Part shown: in pieces, positions 22,991-35,039 of the stretch
Position numbering within the stretch: position 1 is the first letter of the stretch
Layout of the letters: each line of letters begins with the position of its first letter
Source: Mallotus nudiflorus
Taxonomy: Eukaryota; Streptophyta; Magnoliopsida; Malpighiales; Euphorbiaceae
Direction of reading: 5' to 3'
Length of the DNA stretch: 64,000 bases
Assembly: GCA_947683625.1 (NCBI GenBank)
Contig: CANTUR010000281.1
Span: 448,001-512,000 of the forward strand
The notes under the pieces: generated by a model
What the model was told of the DNA's origin: nothing
What the model saw: the letters and a program-made list of their open reading frames with translations, nothing else
The model's database searches: none
Made by a program: the position numbers and the translations under genes

Positions 22991-23440
22991 TTAATTGGAC
23001 TTAGTCCTTTGCCCACTCACATTTCGACATTGGACCAATGCTTCGCAAGCTTTTGATGCAGGGGTGCTTTTTGATGGATTAGACAACACATGTTACAATA
23101 TAGGGCAAAAAGCAAAATAGAAGAGATATTTAGTGGTCTCCAATGAGGGCCTAAGGAGAGGAGAGGCAAGGCCAATGCATTACCATTACCAGCCACCTAC
23201 TTTGCCAACCATATGTTTCCTATGTTATAAATTGTGGTAGTCAACCAACAATTTATGAAGCCATGACTTAAGTTAATTAAGGCTTTGAATTTGAGATTTT
23301 GGTGTACTTAAGTCAGTCTTGTCTATTGACAGGTAATGGAAAGTATCCTATCTTTTGGTATGGAATATTTTATTTTATTTGTCATTATCTATTATCAATC
23401 ATTGTCATCTAAGTGAAAGTGTTTTTCTGTCCTTTCTATC

Positions 23441-24606
23441 ATGGTGAGTCCTAATGTGTGTGACAATCAATTTGTAGAAGATCTGTACTCCAAGCTAGCT
23501 TTAGAGGAGAATGAAGGAATGTTTTTGGAGATTTCTATGACCGAGAAAGCCTATTAAAAGGAAGAAGAAAAATGGTGTGTGGTGAGGCGATTCTTGACGG
23601 ATAAGAATATTAATATTCCAATAATGAGGTAAACCCTGGCTTTTTTTATGATGTTTGGTGAAAGGGATCTGCATCTCAGATGTTACAAGCAATGTATTCT
23701 TATTTCAATTTTCCATCAGATGGACACGAAGAGGGTCATAGAACGTGGTCCCTGGACTTTTGATTAACATTTTCTTATTATGACTGTGTTGGAAAATGTC
23801 ATAGATCCTCTTCAAGTTCCTTTATTCACTGCTCAATTCTGGCTTTAGGTGTATAATCTTCCCTCAAGTTTTATGTCAGAGAGAGTTGCAATGGAGATTG
23901 GCAATTTTATAGATAAGTTTGAGTTAGCATATCCCTCTAACCTTTCAGGTGCATGGTGATAATATATGCATATTCGGGTGTTCATGGATGTACGTCACCC
24001 TCTTAAATGTAGAATGCACATAAAGAAAATTGGAGAGGAGATGTCATGGGTGAGTTTCAAATATGAATGTTTGCCATCATTTTATTTCTTTTATGGTCTT
24101 CTTGGTTACTCAGATTGATTTTGTGAAAAATTCATGGACTATCCAGATAAATTGATTGAAAAACTTTATGGTGTTTAGTTAAAAGCTCCTTCTAGGAGAC
24201 AGACGGTTGGGGTAGAAGATTGGTGGCTTCGGGATAAATTAGGAATGGATTCCAGCTATGGTCAGAATAGTATAGTGATCTCTGGTATATCGGGAATCTT
24301 AGGTAATCATGCTCCTTTAATGGTGGCTAATTAGAAGTTATTGGGATCTAGTAATAGGAGTGATTTCCATAATCGTAGTTCCACTAATATAGGAAGTCAG
24401 GGCCATTTGTATTTTGTAGAGGAGATGGATGAAGGCACTAATGATAATATGGTTATTATAATGGATCCAAAAATAAAGAGAATAAATTATAGGCCTGATT
24501 ATCATGGGCCTAAGAGTAATAGGATGGGTGTTGAAGTGAATAGTATTAATGGGCAAGACTTAGATAGTCTTATGGAGGCGGACACTGGATTCCAGGCCCA
24601 CCAGGC
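23441..24606 (+). pseudogene. LINE ORF1 (gag-like, DUF4283) pseudogene
   Basis: ATG at 23441 opens MVSPNVCDNQFVEDLYSK. The run containing VIERGPWTFD and later FKYECLPSFYFFYG matches plant L1 ORF1, where a DUF4283 domain precedes a CCHC knuckle. In the knuckle (about 24055-24130) the expected CxxCG..GH..C reads YFFYG..GY..C, so two Cys and the His have become Tyr. Several in-frame stops are present, for example at 23556 and 23764. ORF1 would bind LINE RNA. The tail from 24341 is open for 90 codons to 24610. Confidence 0.8.
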
Positions 24607-24609
24607 ATT

Positions 24610-27600
24610 ATGAATCTGTTAAGCTAGAACTGTCGTGGACTAAGTAACCTATAGACAGTTCAGGAACTTTTGGACTTAGTATCCAGAGTGAAGACTTATT
24701 TGGTATTTCTTATGGAATGTAAAGTTAAGTTAGATAAGATTGAGTTTGTGAAAAAGAAATTGGATTTTGATAAAATGTTTTATGTGGTTGGGCTTAATAA
24801 TGGAGGTAGGCTTTGTTTATTTTGGAATAAGGATATTAGTATTTAGTTGTTAAGTTTCTCTCATAATTTTATTGATGTGGTTGTTTCTTCCCTTATTTGG
24901 AAGGAGTGGCATTTTTCTGGATTTTATAGGCATCCAGAATGGGCACACCGATCTGACTCTTGGAGGTTATTATGGCAATTAGCTTCAAGTTCTTATATTC
25001 CTTGGTGTTATGCCGGCAACTTTAACGATATTCTTGTGAGTAAAAAGAAACGTGGTCCTTATTCTCATCCTATTTCTTTAATCAATGGCTTATGTGTAGC
25101 TTTTGATGATTATAACCTATTGGACATTGGCATGAGGGGTTTTTAATTTACATGGGAGAGAGGTAGGGGTTCGAGAGCTCATATGGAGGTGCGATTGGAC
25201 AAGTTACTTTGTACAAAGGAATGGTGGCAACTCTTTCCTCAAGTTGAAGTTCTTAATCTTGTTACTTGCTCATTTAATCATTCTGCACTTCATGTAAGAT
25301 TATTGCAAGGTGCTTTGCATAATGGCTGATCTTTTAAGTACGAAAATTATTGGTCTATGGAGGATGGGTGTAAGCAAGTTATTCCAGAGAGCTGAAATCA
25401 ATCTAGATCTGATGATGTTCTAAATAGCCTATCTCGATATAATCAAAATTTGATCAAGTGGAGTGAGTCGCTCAATCAAAGTTTTTCTAGAGAAATTGGC
25501 AAGTGCAGATTGTTATGTAATTTGTGTTTGACAAGGTCTGGGCATTATGATTTATTTAAACAAACCCGGCTAAAGCTTCAGCATTTGTATGACAAGAGGG
25601 AGTAGTTCTGGAAATAAAGAGCTAAAATTTTTTAGCTCAAAGATGGGGACACTAATTCTAAGGCATTCCATACTTATTCTTCTTCCTGCCATGATAAGAA
25701 TATGATCACTTCTTTGTTTGATTCTAAAGGCCAATGCTTGGATTGCTAACTCTTCTTTGTTCCATACTTCTTTGTTCCAATTTGTTTTAAGTCTAATGGT
25801 TATTCTGACTCTTCTATTGCTCAGATGATTCCTTGACATGTTACAGAGTGTCAAAATGCTGAGCTTCTTAAGCCTTTTACTGTGATAGATATTACTGAAG
25901 CTATCAAAGCTATGCATCTAGATAAAAGCCTAGGTTCTGATGAATTTAATCCTGGATTTTTTCAGCATCATTGGGATATCATTGGTGCTTTAGTCACTTC
26001 TTTTTGCTTGGATTGTCTCAATAATCATCAGCTACCTCCTGAGTTGAATGCTATCAATATAGTCCTTATTCCTAAAGTTAAAAGTCCATCTATAATCACC
26101 GAGTTTAGGCCTATCGCCCTCTGTAATATTCTTTTTAAGATCATGTCGAAGGCTATAGCTAATTGGTTGAAGCCATTGTTAAATGTGATAATTTTTGAAT
26201 CACAAAGTGCATTCATTTTGGGCCGGTTGATTTTTGAAAATGTTCTAGTGGCTTACAAAATCAGCCATTAGGTGAAAAGGAAGACATAAGGAAAGTATGG
26301 TTGGGCTTCTTTGAAAATGGATATTTTGAAAGCTTACGATATAGTAGAATGGCCATTTCTCAAGCTCATGATGCAAGCGTTAGGCTTCCATGACCATTTT
26401 GTTGATTTTATGATGCTTTTTATTTCCTTTATGTTTTACACTGTGGTTCATAGAAATATGGAGATGGGTCCTATCATTCCATCTAAAGGTTCGCCAAGGA
26501 GACCCCATATCTCCACATCTTTTTCTTATTTATGTGAAAGGGTTATCTGTAATTCTTCATGGGCATTATAACTCAAGTTCCTTACATGGAATTCAAATGG
26601 CTAAAAGTGCTCTAAAAATGTCATATTTACTCTTCGCTGATGATAACTATATGTTCTTTCGAGCTTTGCCCCTTGAATATGAAGTGATTAAGGGGTGTCT
26701 ATCCAAGTATGAAAAAGCTTCTGGTCAAGTTATGAATTTTGAAAAATCCTCGATTCTTTTCAGTAAGAATGTGAATGAGCATATTCGTAACTTTATTTGT
26801 TCTTTTTTGGGTGTGAAGATGTATGCTAATCATGGGGAATTCTTAGGTCTTTCTTTGATTATTGGTAGGAGGAAAACATAAGTCTTTAATTTTATCAAAG
26901 AGAAAGCTTGGAAAAGACTTAAAGTTAAAGATCTAAGTTATTTTCTAGAGTGAGTAAGGAGGTGTTATCACATTCAATGGTGCAACCTCTTCCTATTTTT
27001 GTGATATCGGTGTTTGTTTTACCTATCTCTATATGTGAGGAGTTAAAGAAGATGATGAATAGTTTTTGGTAGGGAAAGATGATTAATTTTCAAGGTGGCA
27101 GAGTTGGGACCATTTGTGTAATTCCAAGGATAGTAGTGGGTTGGTTTTTCAAAAACTCCATGACTTCAATTTAATAATAGTAGCAAGACAAGGTTGGAGG
27201 CTTTTATCTCAACCTCACGCTTTAGCTACTTAGGTCTTGAAAGCCAAGTACTTCCTAATTAAATATTTTCTTGAGGCTTCGTTGGGTCAGAATCCAAGTT
27301 TTACTTGAAGAAGCATCTTTGCTACTCAAAGTATGCTTCGGGAAAGAGCAAGGCTTTGAATTGGTAAGGGAGATAGTGTAGCGATTTAGGGTCAGCCTTG
27401 GCTTTATAATTTTGATAATCCCTTTCTGGAAACTGATCCATCAAAGAATTTGGTTAAAACTACTATTTCATCTCTGAAGAGTCCAGAAGTCCAGATGGTA
27501 TAGGGTAGGACACTGACCTTCTTCGAGATGTGTTTAATGAGTGAGATGTTAATTGTATTTTGGCCATGCCTTCGAGTTCTAATCTGATAAATGACAGCTA

Positions 27601-28530
27601 GCATTGGTGAGATGAGAAATTCAAAGACTATTCAGTTAAAAGTCGGTATCATTTAATTAGGCACAGTCACCTTATTCACAATGATCAAAGGGCATTTAAT
27701 TGGCAGAGTTGCTGGTGTCTTTCTATCCATCCAAAAATAAAGAATTTTTTATGGATATCCTTTTTTGAATGTCTTCATACTAGGCAAGATTCACAGGGGA
27801 AACAAGTTGAACTAAAGAATTTATGTCCTATGTGTAGCTCTTCTGCAGAATCTACTTATCACAGTCTGGTTAGCTGTTCTACTGCTAAAGCTGTTTGGGT
27901 TCAATTTGCTTTTAGGGATGTGTCTAGTCAAGCTATTGATTTGATAAGTTGGTGGTTGTATTTAGTTGAACGATTCACAAAGGATGAGCTTAACTTGACA
28001 ACAACTATCTTATGGTTCTTATAGTGGAACCAGAATGATCGTGTATGAAATGGAAGATCTCACCCTGTTGCTTTAATTCTTTATGAGACTTCATCGTTTA
28101 ATGACTAGTGGTAAGAGATTCAAGTGAAAAAGCATTCAGCTTCCCCGATGACTCATCCCGATTTTCCTGTCAAATGGAGTTGTCCACCTATAGGGTTTAT
28201 TAAATATAATGTTGATGCCAATGATTTTAGAGAGTTATGCAGAATGGGGGTAGGGAGCATAGTGCGAGATTCATCTATTGTTTTTCAATTGTCCTTTCAT
28301 GCTAATTAACGGGGATTGTTTGATCCATTTCTAGCAAAGGCTGTGGCTCTAAAAGAAATGCTTTCTTGCCTTATCTCTAAAAGTCTATCTCAGGTGATTG
28401 TTAAAAGCAATTGTCAGCTTCTAGTTTTTACTATCAATACTAGGATTTATGATTTATCTCCATCTGGTTTAAACATTCAGGATTGTAAGCATTTGTTGTT
28501 ATAACTACCTAGTAGTTAATTGGTTTTTGT
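24610..28530 (+). pseudogene. LINE ORF2 (endonuclease-RT-RNase H) pseudogene
   Basis: ATG at 24610 opens MNLLS, then a TAG where Trp is expected, then NCRGLSN, the usual start of plant L1 ORF2. The endonuclease remnant includes FYRHPEW and GNFNDIL (about 24925-25035). Reverse transcriptase runs about 25870-26880 with PALCN-type IALCNILFKIMSKAIA, KMDILKAYD and a retained FADD catalytic box (26633-26644). A zf-RVT-like segment (about 27600-27960) has LCPMCSSSAESTYHSL. RNase H runs about 28150-28500. Frameshifts and stops break it into at least eight pieces. It would nick target DNA and copy LINE RNA by target-primed reverse transcription. Confidence 0.88.
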
Positions 28531-28734
28531 TAAGCGATCATCGAATACTGTTGCTCACTCTATAGCTAAGGCAGTAGTTTCCATATATAATTAAGGGGAA
28601 TGGGTTCTGTCATACCCTCTCTTTATTGTTGATGTACTAAACTTTAATTTAAATTAATGATTTTAAGCCTTTCTAAAAAAATAATTAAAATTTAATTCTA
28701 ATATAATTGAAAGTATGTTTCCTATTTTAATTAG

Positions 28735-28865
28735 TAAAATCCATTATTAAGCCTCTAAACTCAGTGGGTTTGTCCTATTCAGCCCCTATGCTTCTCTTGT
28801 GTTCTATTGAGCCCCTATACTTTTATTTTACTATCAACTAAGCCCTTTTCTAACAGTCCTCTAGC
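28735..28865 (+). repeat. Left TIR of MuDR-type MULE
   Basis: Pairs with 33445-33575. The right end has three extra bases (GTC on the + strand) between the shared terminus and the target duplication, which seem lost on the left. Confidence 0.88.
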
Positions 28866-29607
28866 AAGTTGTCTACACGCTCCATGAAATGGCATGTGAA
28901 GAATTATAGAGAGTGTTGAAAGGTCAAAATCTTATTGACTAGGATTAATTCAAATACGTTATAGTTAAATGATTAGTTCAAATGAGTTGATGGTTAAATG
29001 ACATTTATGCCCTTAAGAAATTGATTTCCCCTAAATTTATGAAATCGAATAACCGCAAAACCCTAAATTAAGAAAAGCAAACTCTATTACTTTCTCCTCA
29101 CTGTTCTTATGCGAACTTTGTAACTTTCACTCTCCATTCTTGTCTTTTTTGCCTTTGAATCTCACTTTCTCATTCTTGATACTCTTCGTTAATTGGAAAA
29201 ACAAACAACATTCGTCTCCTTCATACTTATAACTTGAAGAATCTTTGTCTTCCTCAGTTTTCTTTAATTTTTGTGGTGTAAAACAAAAAGTGGTGCATTG
29301 GTGAGAGTTAAAAGTTGAAGAAAACATAAAAAAGTTATAGTGGAGAATTGAGTTGTCTAAAAAAGGTAAAGATAATATTTTTTTTTATTTATCAACGTAT
29401 GGAAGTTGGTGTAACTTGTCATTTAAAAAAAATTGCTTTAAAAAGCTCTTTTACACAGTTGGTGTGGTTCTAGTGCTTTAAAAAATAATCCTTTGTTGTA
29501 TTCAATTGTGGCATGGCTACATGGTTTGAATAGAACATGCATTAATTGCACGAAAGTTTTTTGGTGTTTTATGGTTGATTTGGATTTTTTAAGCAAAATC
29601 ATAGGCA

Positions 29608-31560
29608 TGGCTAATATATATGTGGAGTTGATATTTCACTATAAAGGTAAAATAATTAATGGTAAATATGTTAGGGGAAAAATTAAAGTTGCTGAAAGTT
29701 ATTTTGATTTAGAATTGTTATCTTATCCTAATTTATTATCATATGTCAAAGAATTAGGATATGATAATATAGGTGGCATGTACTACATATGTTCAATTGG
29801 GTCATTGAAGATTTTAATCAATGATGCAAGTGTTATGAGTTTAAGTAAGGAATTAAAACCTAATTGTCAACTCCACTTATTTATTAACTAGAACAATCAA
29901 AATATAACTAGCCAAAATGAAAATGTACAAAACCAACTATTTATACAAGTTGGCAAAGGGGTTGAGCAAAATAACAATGTAGTTTATTGGGAGGTACAAG
30001 GTGATAGGTTTCAAGAGGTTGAAGAGAAAGAAGATGACAATGATATTCATTAAACCTTTGATGAATTCCTTATCCTTGTCACCCTTTTAACTAATGATAA
30101 TGATGAGGAGCTATAAGAAGCTTAAAACAAAGTAAGAGAATATAGGAAAAAAAACTAATGCGTTAGTTTTGGAGGATAAGGTTGGTGAGCAGGTTATTGT
30201 TGAAGTTGTTGGGGATGAGTTAGATCAAGAAGAGGCAGTAGATGATGATGATGAATTAGAGGGTCGGTCTAGTGATGAGCAATCAAATAGCCCAAAATAA
30301 ATCTCTAGTGATGACTTAGGTAGCTACTACACTGATTCATATGGTAATTGTAGGGATGATGCTTTGAGAAAACCTAGTTCTAAGGTTAGATTTAATCCTA
30401 ACTCAACTATACCTAAATTTTGTCTTGGAATGATATTTGAAAATGTGCAACAATTTAGATTTGATGTTGTAAAGTATGTTGTAATGAAGGGCAAAAATGT
30501 TCACTTTGTCAAAAATGAGCCATATAGGGTTAAAGCACATTGTAAAAAGAAATGTTTGTGGGTCTTGTTTATTGGAATAAAAAAGATAAGGTGTGCTTAT
30601 TATGAAAACCTACCACCCTAAGCATAGTTGCATAAGAGAGAGCAGAAATAAAATGGCTACCTCTAACTTTCTAACCATTTTATTGAAGAATGTTATAATG
30701 ACACAACTAAAGCTTAAAATAAAATAGATTGTACAACTTTACAAGACTGACTATAAATTGCATTTATGCAATTCTGTTGTAAGAAACATAAAGGTTAAAA
30801 TTCTAAAATAGATTCAAAAAGATTTTATAGAGCAATTTGCACATTTAAATGACTATGTATAAGCAGTTCTTATGTCCAATCGAGGGTCTACATGGTTAGT
30901 TAAGTCTAACAAGGAAAATCTAGATAATTTAAACCTTTTTAAGAGGTTTTATGTCTATTTCAAAGGGTGTAAATAAGGGTTGATTAAAGGGTGTAAGCCT
31001 GTTATAAGATTATATGGAAGCTTTTTAAATGGGTTTGTCAAAAGGACAAATTTTAAGTGCTATTGGAAGGGATGGGAACAATCAAATGTTCCCGATAGCA
31101 TGGGTATTGGTTCAGTTGAAAAAAAGTTTAACTAGGCATGGTTTTTAAGATGTTTGAAGTTTGACCTTCCAATTGGAGTTGAACAAGGATATACAATCAT
31201 TTCAGATATGCAAAAGGTTAGTTTTATTTGAAAAATTCTATTTTAAATAATTGTAGTACACATGTTTTTTTATTATCTTATTTATTGACTATAAATTAAA
31301 CTTTTATGATTTTTTTATAGGGTCTTGATAGTGCAATACAAGACAAGTTACTACATGTTTAATAAAGAATGTGCAAGGCATGTATATGTTGCATGGGAAA
31401 AAAAATGGAGGGGAGATGATAAAAAAAATGCATTTTAGGTCATTGTAAAGAGCACATTTAAGGTATAGTTGACTAATAACATGAAAGAGGTTCCAAAGCT
31501 TAGTCAAATAGTTATGGATGACATGATTCAGTACCCTTTTCATTAATGGTGCAAGGTAAT
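29608..31560 (+). pseudogene. MuDR-type MULE transposase pseudogene
   Basis: From MANIYVELIFHYKGKI (29608) an N-terminal beta-grasp-like region runs to about 29891, followed by an acidic linker rich in Asp/Glu/Ser (about 30170-30350). The MuDR DNA-binding region (about 30364-30620) has CLGMIFENVQQFRFDVVKY and FVKNEPYRVKAHC. The catalytic region (about 30960-31320) keeps GCKPVI, a worn GRDGNNQ equivalent, FLRCLKFDLP and ISDMQKGL, the last holding the second catalytic Asp. A possible intron follows at 31215-31320. Stops and frameshifts are frequent. The SWIM/CCHC end is not clear. It would have bound the TIRs and moved the element. Confidence 0.85.
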
Positions 31561-32640
31561 TAAAATATTTAATAGCTGAATTACTAGATTTTTAGTTTAA
31601 TAAAATGGTTCTTTCTTCTTATAACTGAAAAAAATTACCAAGTCTAGTAATTTGGGTGGTGGCCAATGTCCCACAAATGTAATTGTCAGGCAACAATGTG
31701 GAAGTGAGCCAACCGCATAAGGTCAAGCCAAAACTCCTTCAGGCAACAGGTTTGGATTGCATTTCACTCTTAGAAGAAGTAAGCTTCCATTTTAAAAATC
31801 ATTTTATAAGAGCAAAAGGATCAAAATATCTTAAGTATCTGTAGTTATTATTTTTTTTATAAGTGTTAGTTTTATCATAATATTAATACTAGTTTTTTTT
31901 TTTTTTTGCATTTTAGGCTCCATTTACTTGAAGAAAGTTCAACATCACCTCTGAACCTTCTTGTTGATATCAACTACATTAAGTGAAGACAAACACTGGC
32001 CAGATTCAATTTCAAAGAGCTTATAGTAGTTCTTATTATGTATTCTTAATATGTTAGTGAAAATATTATTATTATTATGGTTGTGTTGATGGCTACAATT
32101 ATGGTTATGGTTATGTTAATGGCTACTATTTTGGTCATGGCAGTGTCCATTTATGTATGTTGGTGGATAATGTATTAGCTTATACTTGTATTCTGGTTAG
32201 GATGTTGTTGTTAATGAAAGTTGATGTTAGTTTTTACAAAGAACCTGTTTCTATATTCTTTAATTAATTTGCACTTGTTTTTATCTCATAGTTATTTTCT
32301 TTAGTTATATTTGAATCTGTTTATGTTTATTATTTTCTCCAGATGATATTAGTTTATGTGTATTATTTTCTCCAGTTAAATTTGAACCTATTTGTGTCTA
32401 TTATTTTCTCTAGTTGATATCAGTTTGTGTGTGTTATTTGGCAAGTTCAATTTAAACACTTTTGATGTAATTATTTGCTCATTAATATAACCAGAGAAGG
32501 TTTCCATTACTAAGCAACAATTGTACAAGTACACTAAAACAAACACTACTATTTAACACAATATTGACTTCATAACACGAAAATTTCATAATGTAACAAC
32601 ATCAAATTTCTGCTTAATCATTAACAATCTAATAAAATTA
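31561..32640. other. MULE interior between convergent genes
   Basis: Low-coding sequence between the 3' ends of the transposase and the GRF gene. Short direct repeats occur, such as GATATTAGTTT(A/G)TGTGT with TATTATTTTCTC(C/T)AGTT, three times at about 32330-32450. It probably holds the 3' untranslated regions of both genes. Confidence 0.5.
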
Positions 32641-33212
32641 TCACTTCAATAGTATAATTACTAATAATCCAATAATAACATAAAATCCAACTCTATAAAA
32701 ATTCTTGCTAACTGTCAAGTGTTTTGCTTCTTGCTTCACTTCAGCAAGTTCTAAGTTTAATGAGTTAATTTCCTTTTTCATTTCATCAATGTGCTTAAGA
32801 AAAGTTGCAGCCTTATAGTCATCTTTATAGTTGAGCCTCAAATTTTGCAGGTGCATATTCAAGGCTCTCAACTCATTAGACATGATCATGTACCTTTCAC
32901 TAAGCCATGCATCATGCCACTTGAAGAACTCATAATGGCTACCCTGCAATTCATTAAGTCTCGATCAAAATAAAAATCAAAACCTAATTTTAAAACCCTA
33001 ATTTCAAAAACCTAATTTCGTAATGCAAACTTAATTACCTTATGAGGACACCTCCAAAATTTCTTTCCGGGGTTATTCTCTATCCTTGATATCATCAATC
33101 AAGCTCAATTGCTATAATTACAAACAACTTGCTCAAATTCCATGTTCGTTATTTTCTCTATATTTCTTTGCCCACCACTGCTGCTACTTACTAGTCCACT
33201 GTTACTTGCCAT
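32641..33212 (-). pseudogene. GRF zinc-finger/coiled-coil/TM gene, broken
   Basis: Two exons on the minus strand. Exon 1 (33212-33039) starts MASNSGLVSSSSGGQ and ends with NPGKKFWRCPHK before a GTAATT donor. Exon 2 (32943-32641) follows a TTGCAG acceptor and opens GSHYEFFKWHDAW. Together this is a GRF zinc finger (about residues 25-65), then a coiled coil with heptad Leu/Ile, then a C-terminal hydrophobic anchor ending VIIGLLVIILLK. About 158 codons is a normal size for this plant family. Two in-frame stops lie in exon 1 (TGA, TGA), and two zinc-ligand positions are Tyr (CNYSN; SHYEFF). GRF fingers bind nucleic acid, but the function of this plant subfamily is not known to me. Confidence 0.72.
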
Positions 33213-33444
33213 TGATGAAAACATTCAAGAACACGATAAGAAAAAATGAAGGAGAAAAGGATGAAGAAGAGTCACAGCGTGAAGAGTGATGGAGACCTGA
33301 GTTTAAGAGGTTGAAGAAGACGAATGTAAAGACTCAATACAAAATATATCCCTCATTGCTATTAAACTATATTTTTTTTATATCACATGGCTGAAGTTCC
33401 TATCCCATGTGGCATTTTTTTTATCCAATTTGTAACACAGTTTA

Positions 33445-33575
33445 AGTACACTATTAGAAAAGGGCTTAATTGATAGTAAAATAAAAGCATAGGGGCTTAA
33501 TAGAATGCAATAGAAGCATAAGGGCCCAATAGAACAAACCCACTAAGTTCAAGGGCTTAATAATGGATTTTGTCA
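33445..33575 (-). repeat. Right TIR of MuDR-type MULE
   Basis: Inverted complement of 28735-28865, followed by the TTTTAATTAG target duplication. Confidence 0.88.
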
Positions 33576-33585
33576 TTTTAATTAG

Positions 33586-34620
33586 GTTAACTTCTATTTT
33601 AAATCTAACAAAATTAAATTAATTAAAATGTAATCCTTATATAATTGAAAATATATTTCTTATTTTAATTAGGTTAACTTTTATTTTATCTCCAATAAAA
33701 TAAAATTAATTCATATACTTCTAATTTAATTGAAATTATGTTTAAAATTTAACAAATAAGAGTTAAAATTAGATTAATTATACTTATCATTCAATTATTA
33801 GTTGAATTTTAAAAAAATTGCATTAAACTAAATTTTTCTTAAATAAAAGTATTAATATTAAAAATATTGAAAAAATAAAGTGTTATAGCTCAAATAAAAA
33901 ATTTACTAAAGTTGTAATAAATTATAAGTTTGATGGGGTTGTAATATTTAAATTGTTATATAAAGAAAATATTATTTTTATTATTTTTGAATTTTTATTA
34001 AAAAATAACTAATATTGTTTTATTATCTTATAATTAATTATGACTGTTTGAAAGTATATTCATAAAAAAAAGTAATATAATTATCGTTTTTAGATGTTTT
34101 CATAAAATTTAACAAAAAAGAGTTAAAATTAAAACTATTAATATTTAAAAATATTGAAGAAATAAAGTGTTATAGCTCAAATAAAAAATTTAGTAAAATT
34201 GTAATAAATTATAAATTTAATGGGGTTATAATATTTAAATTGTTATACAAAGAAAATATAACTTTTATTATTTTTAAATTTTTTATTAACAAATAATTTT
34301 TATTATATTATGATTAATTATGACTATGATATTTTTTTTATATGAAATCAGTTCTAAAGTTGAGAAAAATTAATTAAAAAAATATTGAAGTAATAACATA
34401 TAATTATTTAAATAAAAGACTTATAAAAGTTGAAATGAATTATAACTATATTAGGTTAATATCAAATTGCTATATAAATAAATAAATAACAATGTTATTA
34501 TTTTTAAAATTTTTATTTAATATTAATAATAATAACAACAACAACAACAACAACGATAACAACAACAATAATATGTTTTGAAATTTTTTGTTCACATGTA
34601 AAATACATTATTATTTACTA
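33586..34620 (-). repeat. Right arm of foldback element
   Basis: Complements 21655-22740. It contains its own diverged tandem duplication: about 33760-34075 and 34095-34330 share AAATAAAGTGTTATAGCTCA and TGGGGTT(A/G)TAATATTTAAATTG. Confidence 0.78.
34525..34570. repeat. (AAT)n/(AAC)n microsatellite
   Basis: A short AAT run becoming AAC repeats, with one GAT interruption, at the outer end of the foldback arm. Confidence 0.9.

Positions 34621-34622
<2 letters not shown>

Positions 34623-34672
<50 letters not shown>
34623..34672. repeat. (TA)n microsatellite
   Basis: About 25 TA units between the foldback element and the terpene synthase pseudogene. Confidence 0.95.
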
Positions 34673-34677
<5 letters not shown>

Positions 34678-34797
34678 GTGTAATTGAAGTTGCATTTGAA
34701 TCATTAAGTTCTCAGCTCAAAAAGCACCCTCTTGAATTCTTAGCTTATAGGATTTTCTTTTCCAGTAACATTCTTTCTTTCTTTCAAAAAATTATCA

Positions 34798-34947
34798 ATG
34801 GCTCTACAACTACATCAGTTAGCTCCATTTACTAATTTATGCACTTCAAACATGACACTACAACCTAGAACGAGTGGCACTTCTCTTGGCAGATTGTCGA
34901 CAAGAAGCAGCATAAATTTGCTTCAATCCTTGACAAGTGATTATACG
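34798..34947 (+). pseudogene. Terpene synthase exon 1
   Basis: Begins MALQLHQLAPFTNLC and ends LLQSLTSDYT before a GTAATT donor. The QSLxSDY run is the conserved end of exon 1 in this family. The usual Arg-Arg/Trp motif just before it is not readable, so this region is diverged or partly deleted. The leader is rich in Ser, Thr and Arg and poor in acids, as plastid transit peptides are. The frame itself is open through the exon. Confidence 0.8.
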
Positions 34948-35039
34948 GTAATTAAGAAAAAAAATTGTTTTAACTAGTAATACCGCACATATATATTCTT
35001 GTTTAATTAAAGAGTTTTGTTTCTTGAACATGGTTACTC

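Larger units (their letters stand above)
22998..28690 (+). mobile_element. L1-type LINE, near full length, decayed
   Basis: A 5.7-kb insertion interrupts the 68-bp repeat array. Removing it rejoins AATTAAATTAATT to AATAATTAAAATTT. It carries an ORF1 with a DUF4283-like domain and a broken zinc knuckle, then ORF2 with endonuclease, reverse transcriptase, zf-RVT and RNase H remnants, followed by an A-rich 3' end. The domain order is that of plant L1 elements. A short imperfect AATTAATT-like repeat at the borders fits a target duplication. Confidence 0.88.
28735..33575 (+). mobile_element. MuDR-type MULE, 4.84 kb
   Basis: The ends are inverted repeats of about 130 bp: AAAATCCATTATTAAGCC at the left and its complement at the right, continuing through ATTTTACTATCAA(C/T)TAAGCCC. 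TTTAATTAG (extended TTTTAATTAG) flanks both sides (28725-28734, 33576-33585), a 9-10 bp duplication as expected for Mutator. Removing the element restores the 68-bp repeat. The transposase is on the + strand and a GRF-domain gene is convergent on the minus strand. Both are broken. Confidence 0.88.
21655..34620. mobile_element. Large inverted-repeat (foldback) element, invaded
   Basis: The left arm (about 21655-22740) and right arm (about 33586-34620) are inverted complements over roughly 1 kb, with shared runs such as AATAAAAATTTTAAAA, ATAACAATTTAAATATTA, AACTCTTTTTTGTTAAATTT and AACATCTAAAAA. Removing the LINE (about 23.0-28.69 kb) and the MULE (28735-33575) leaves about 2.4 kb that is almost all arm, so it is a foldback-like element. 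The arms encode nothing. The superfamily is unknown and the exact ends are blurred by TA repeats. Confidence 0.75.
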
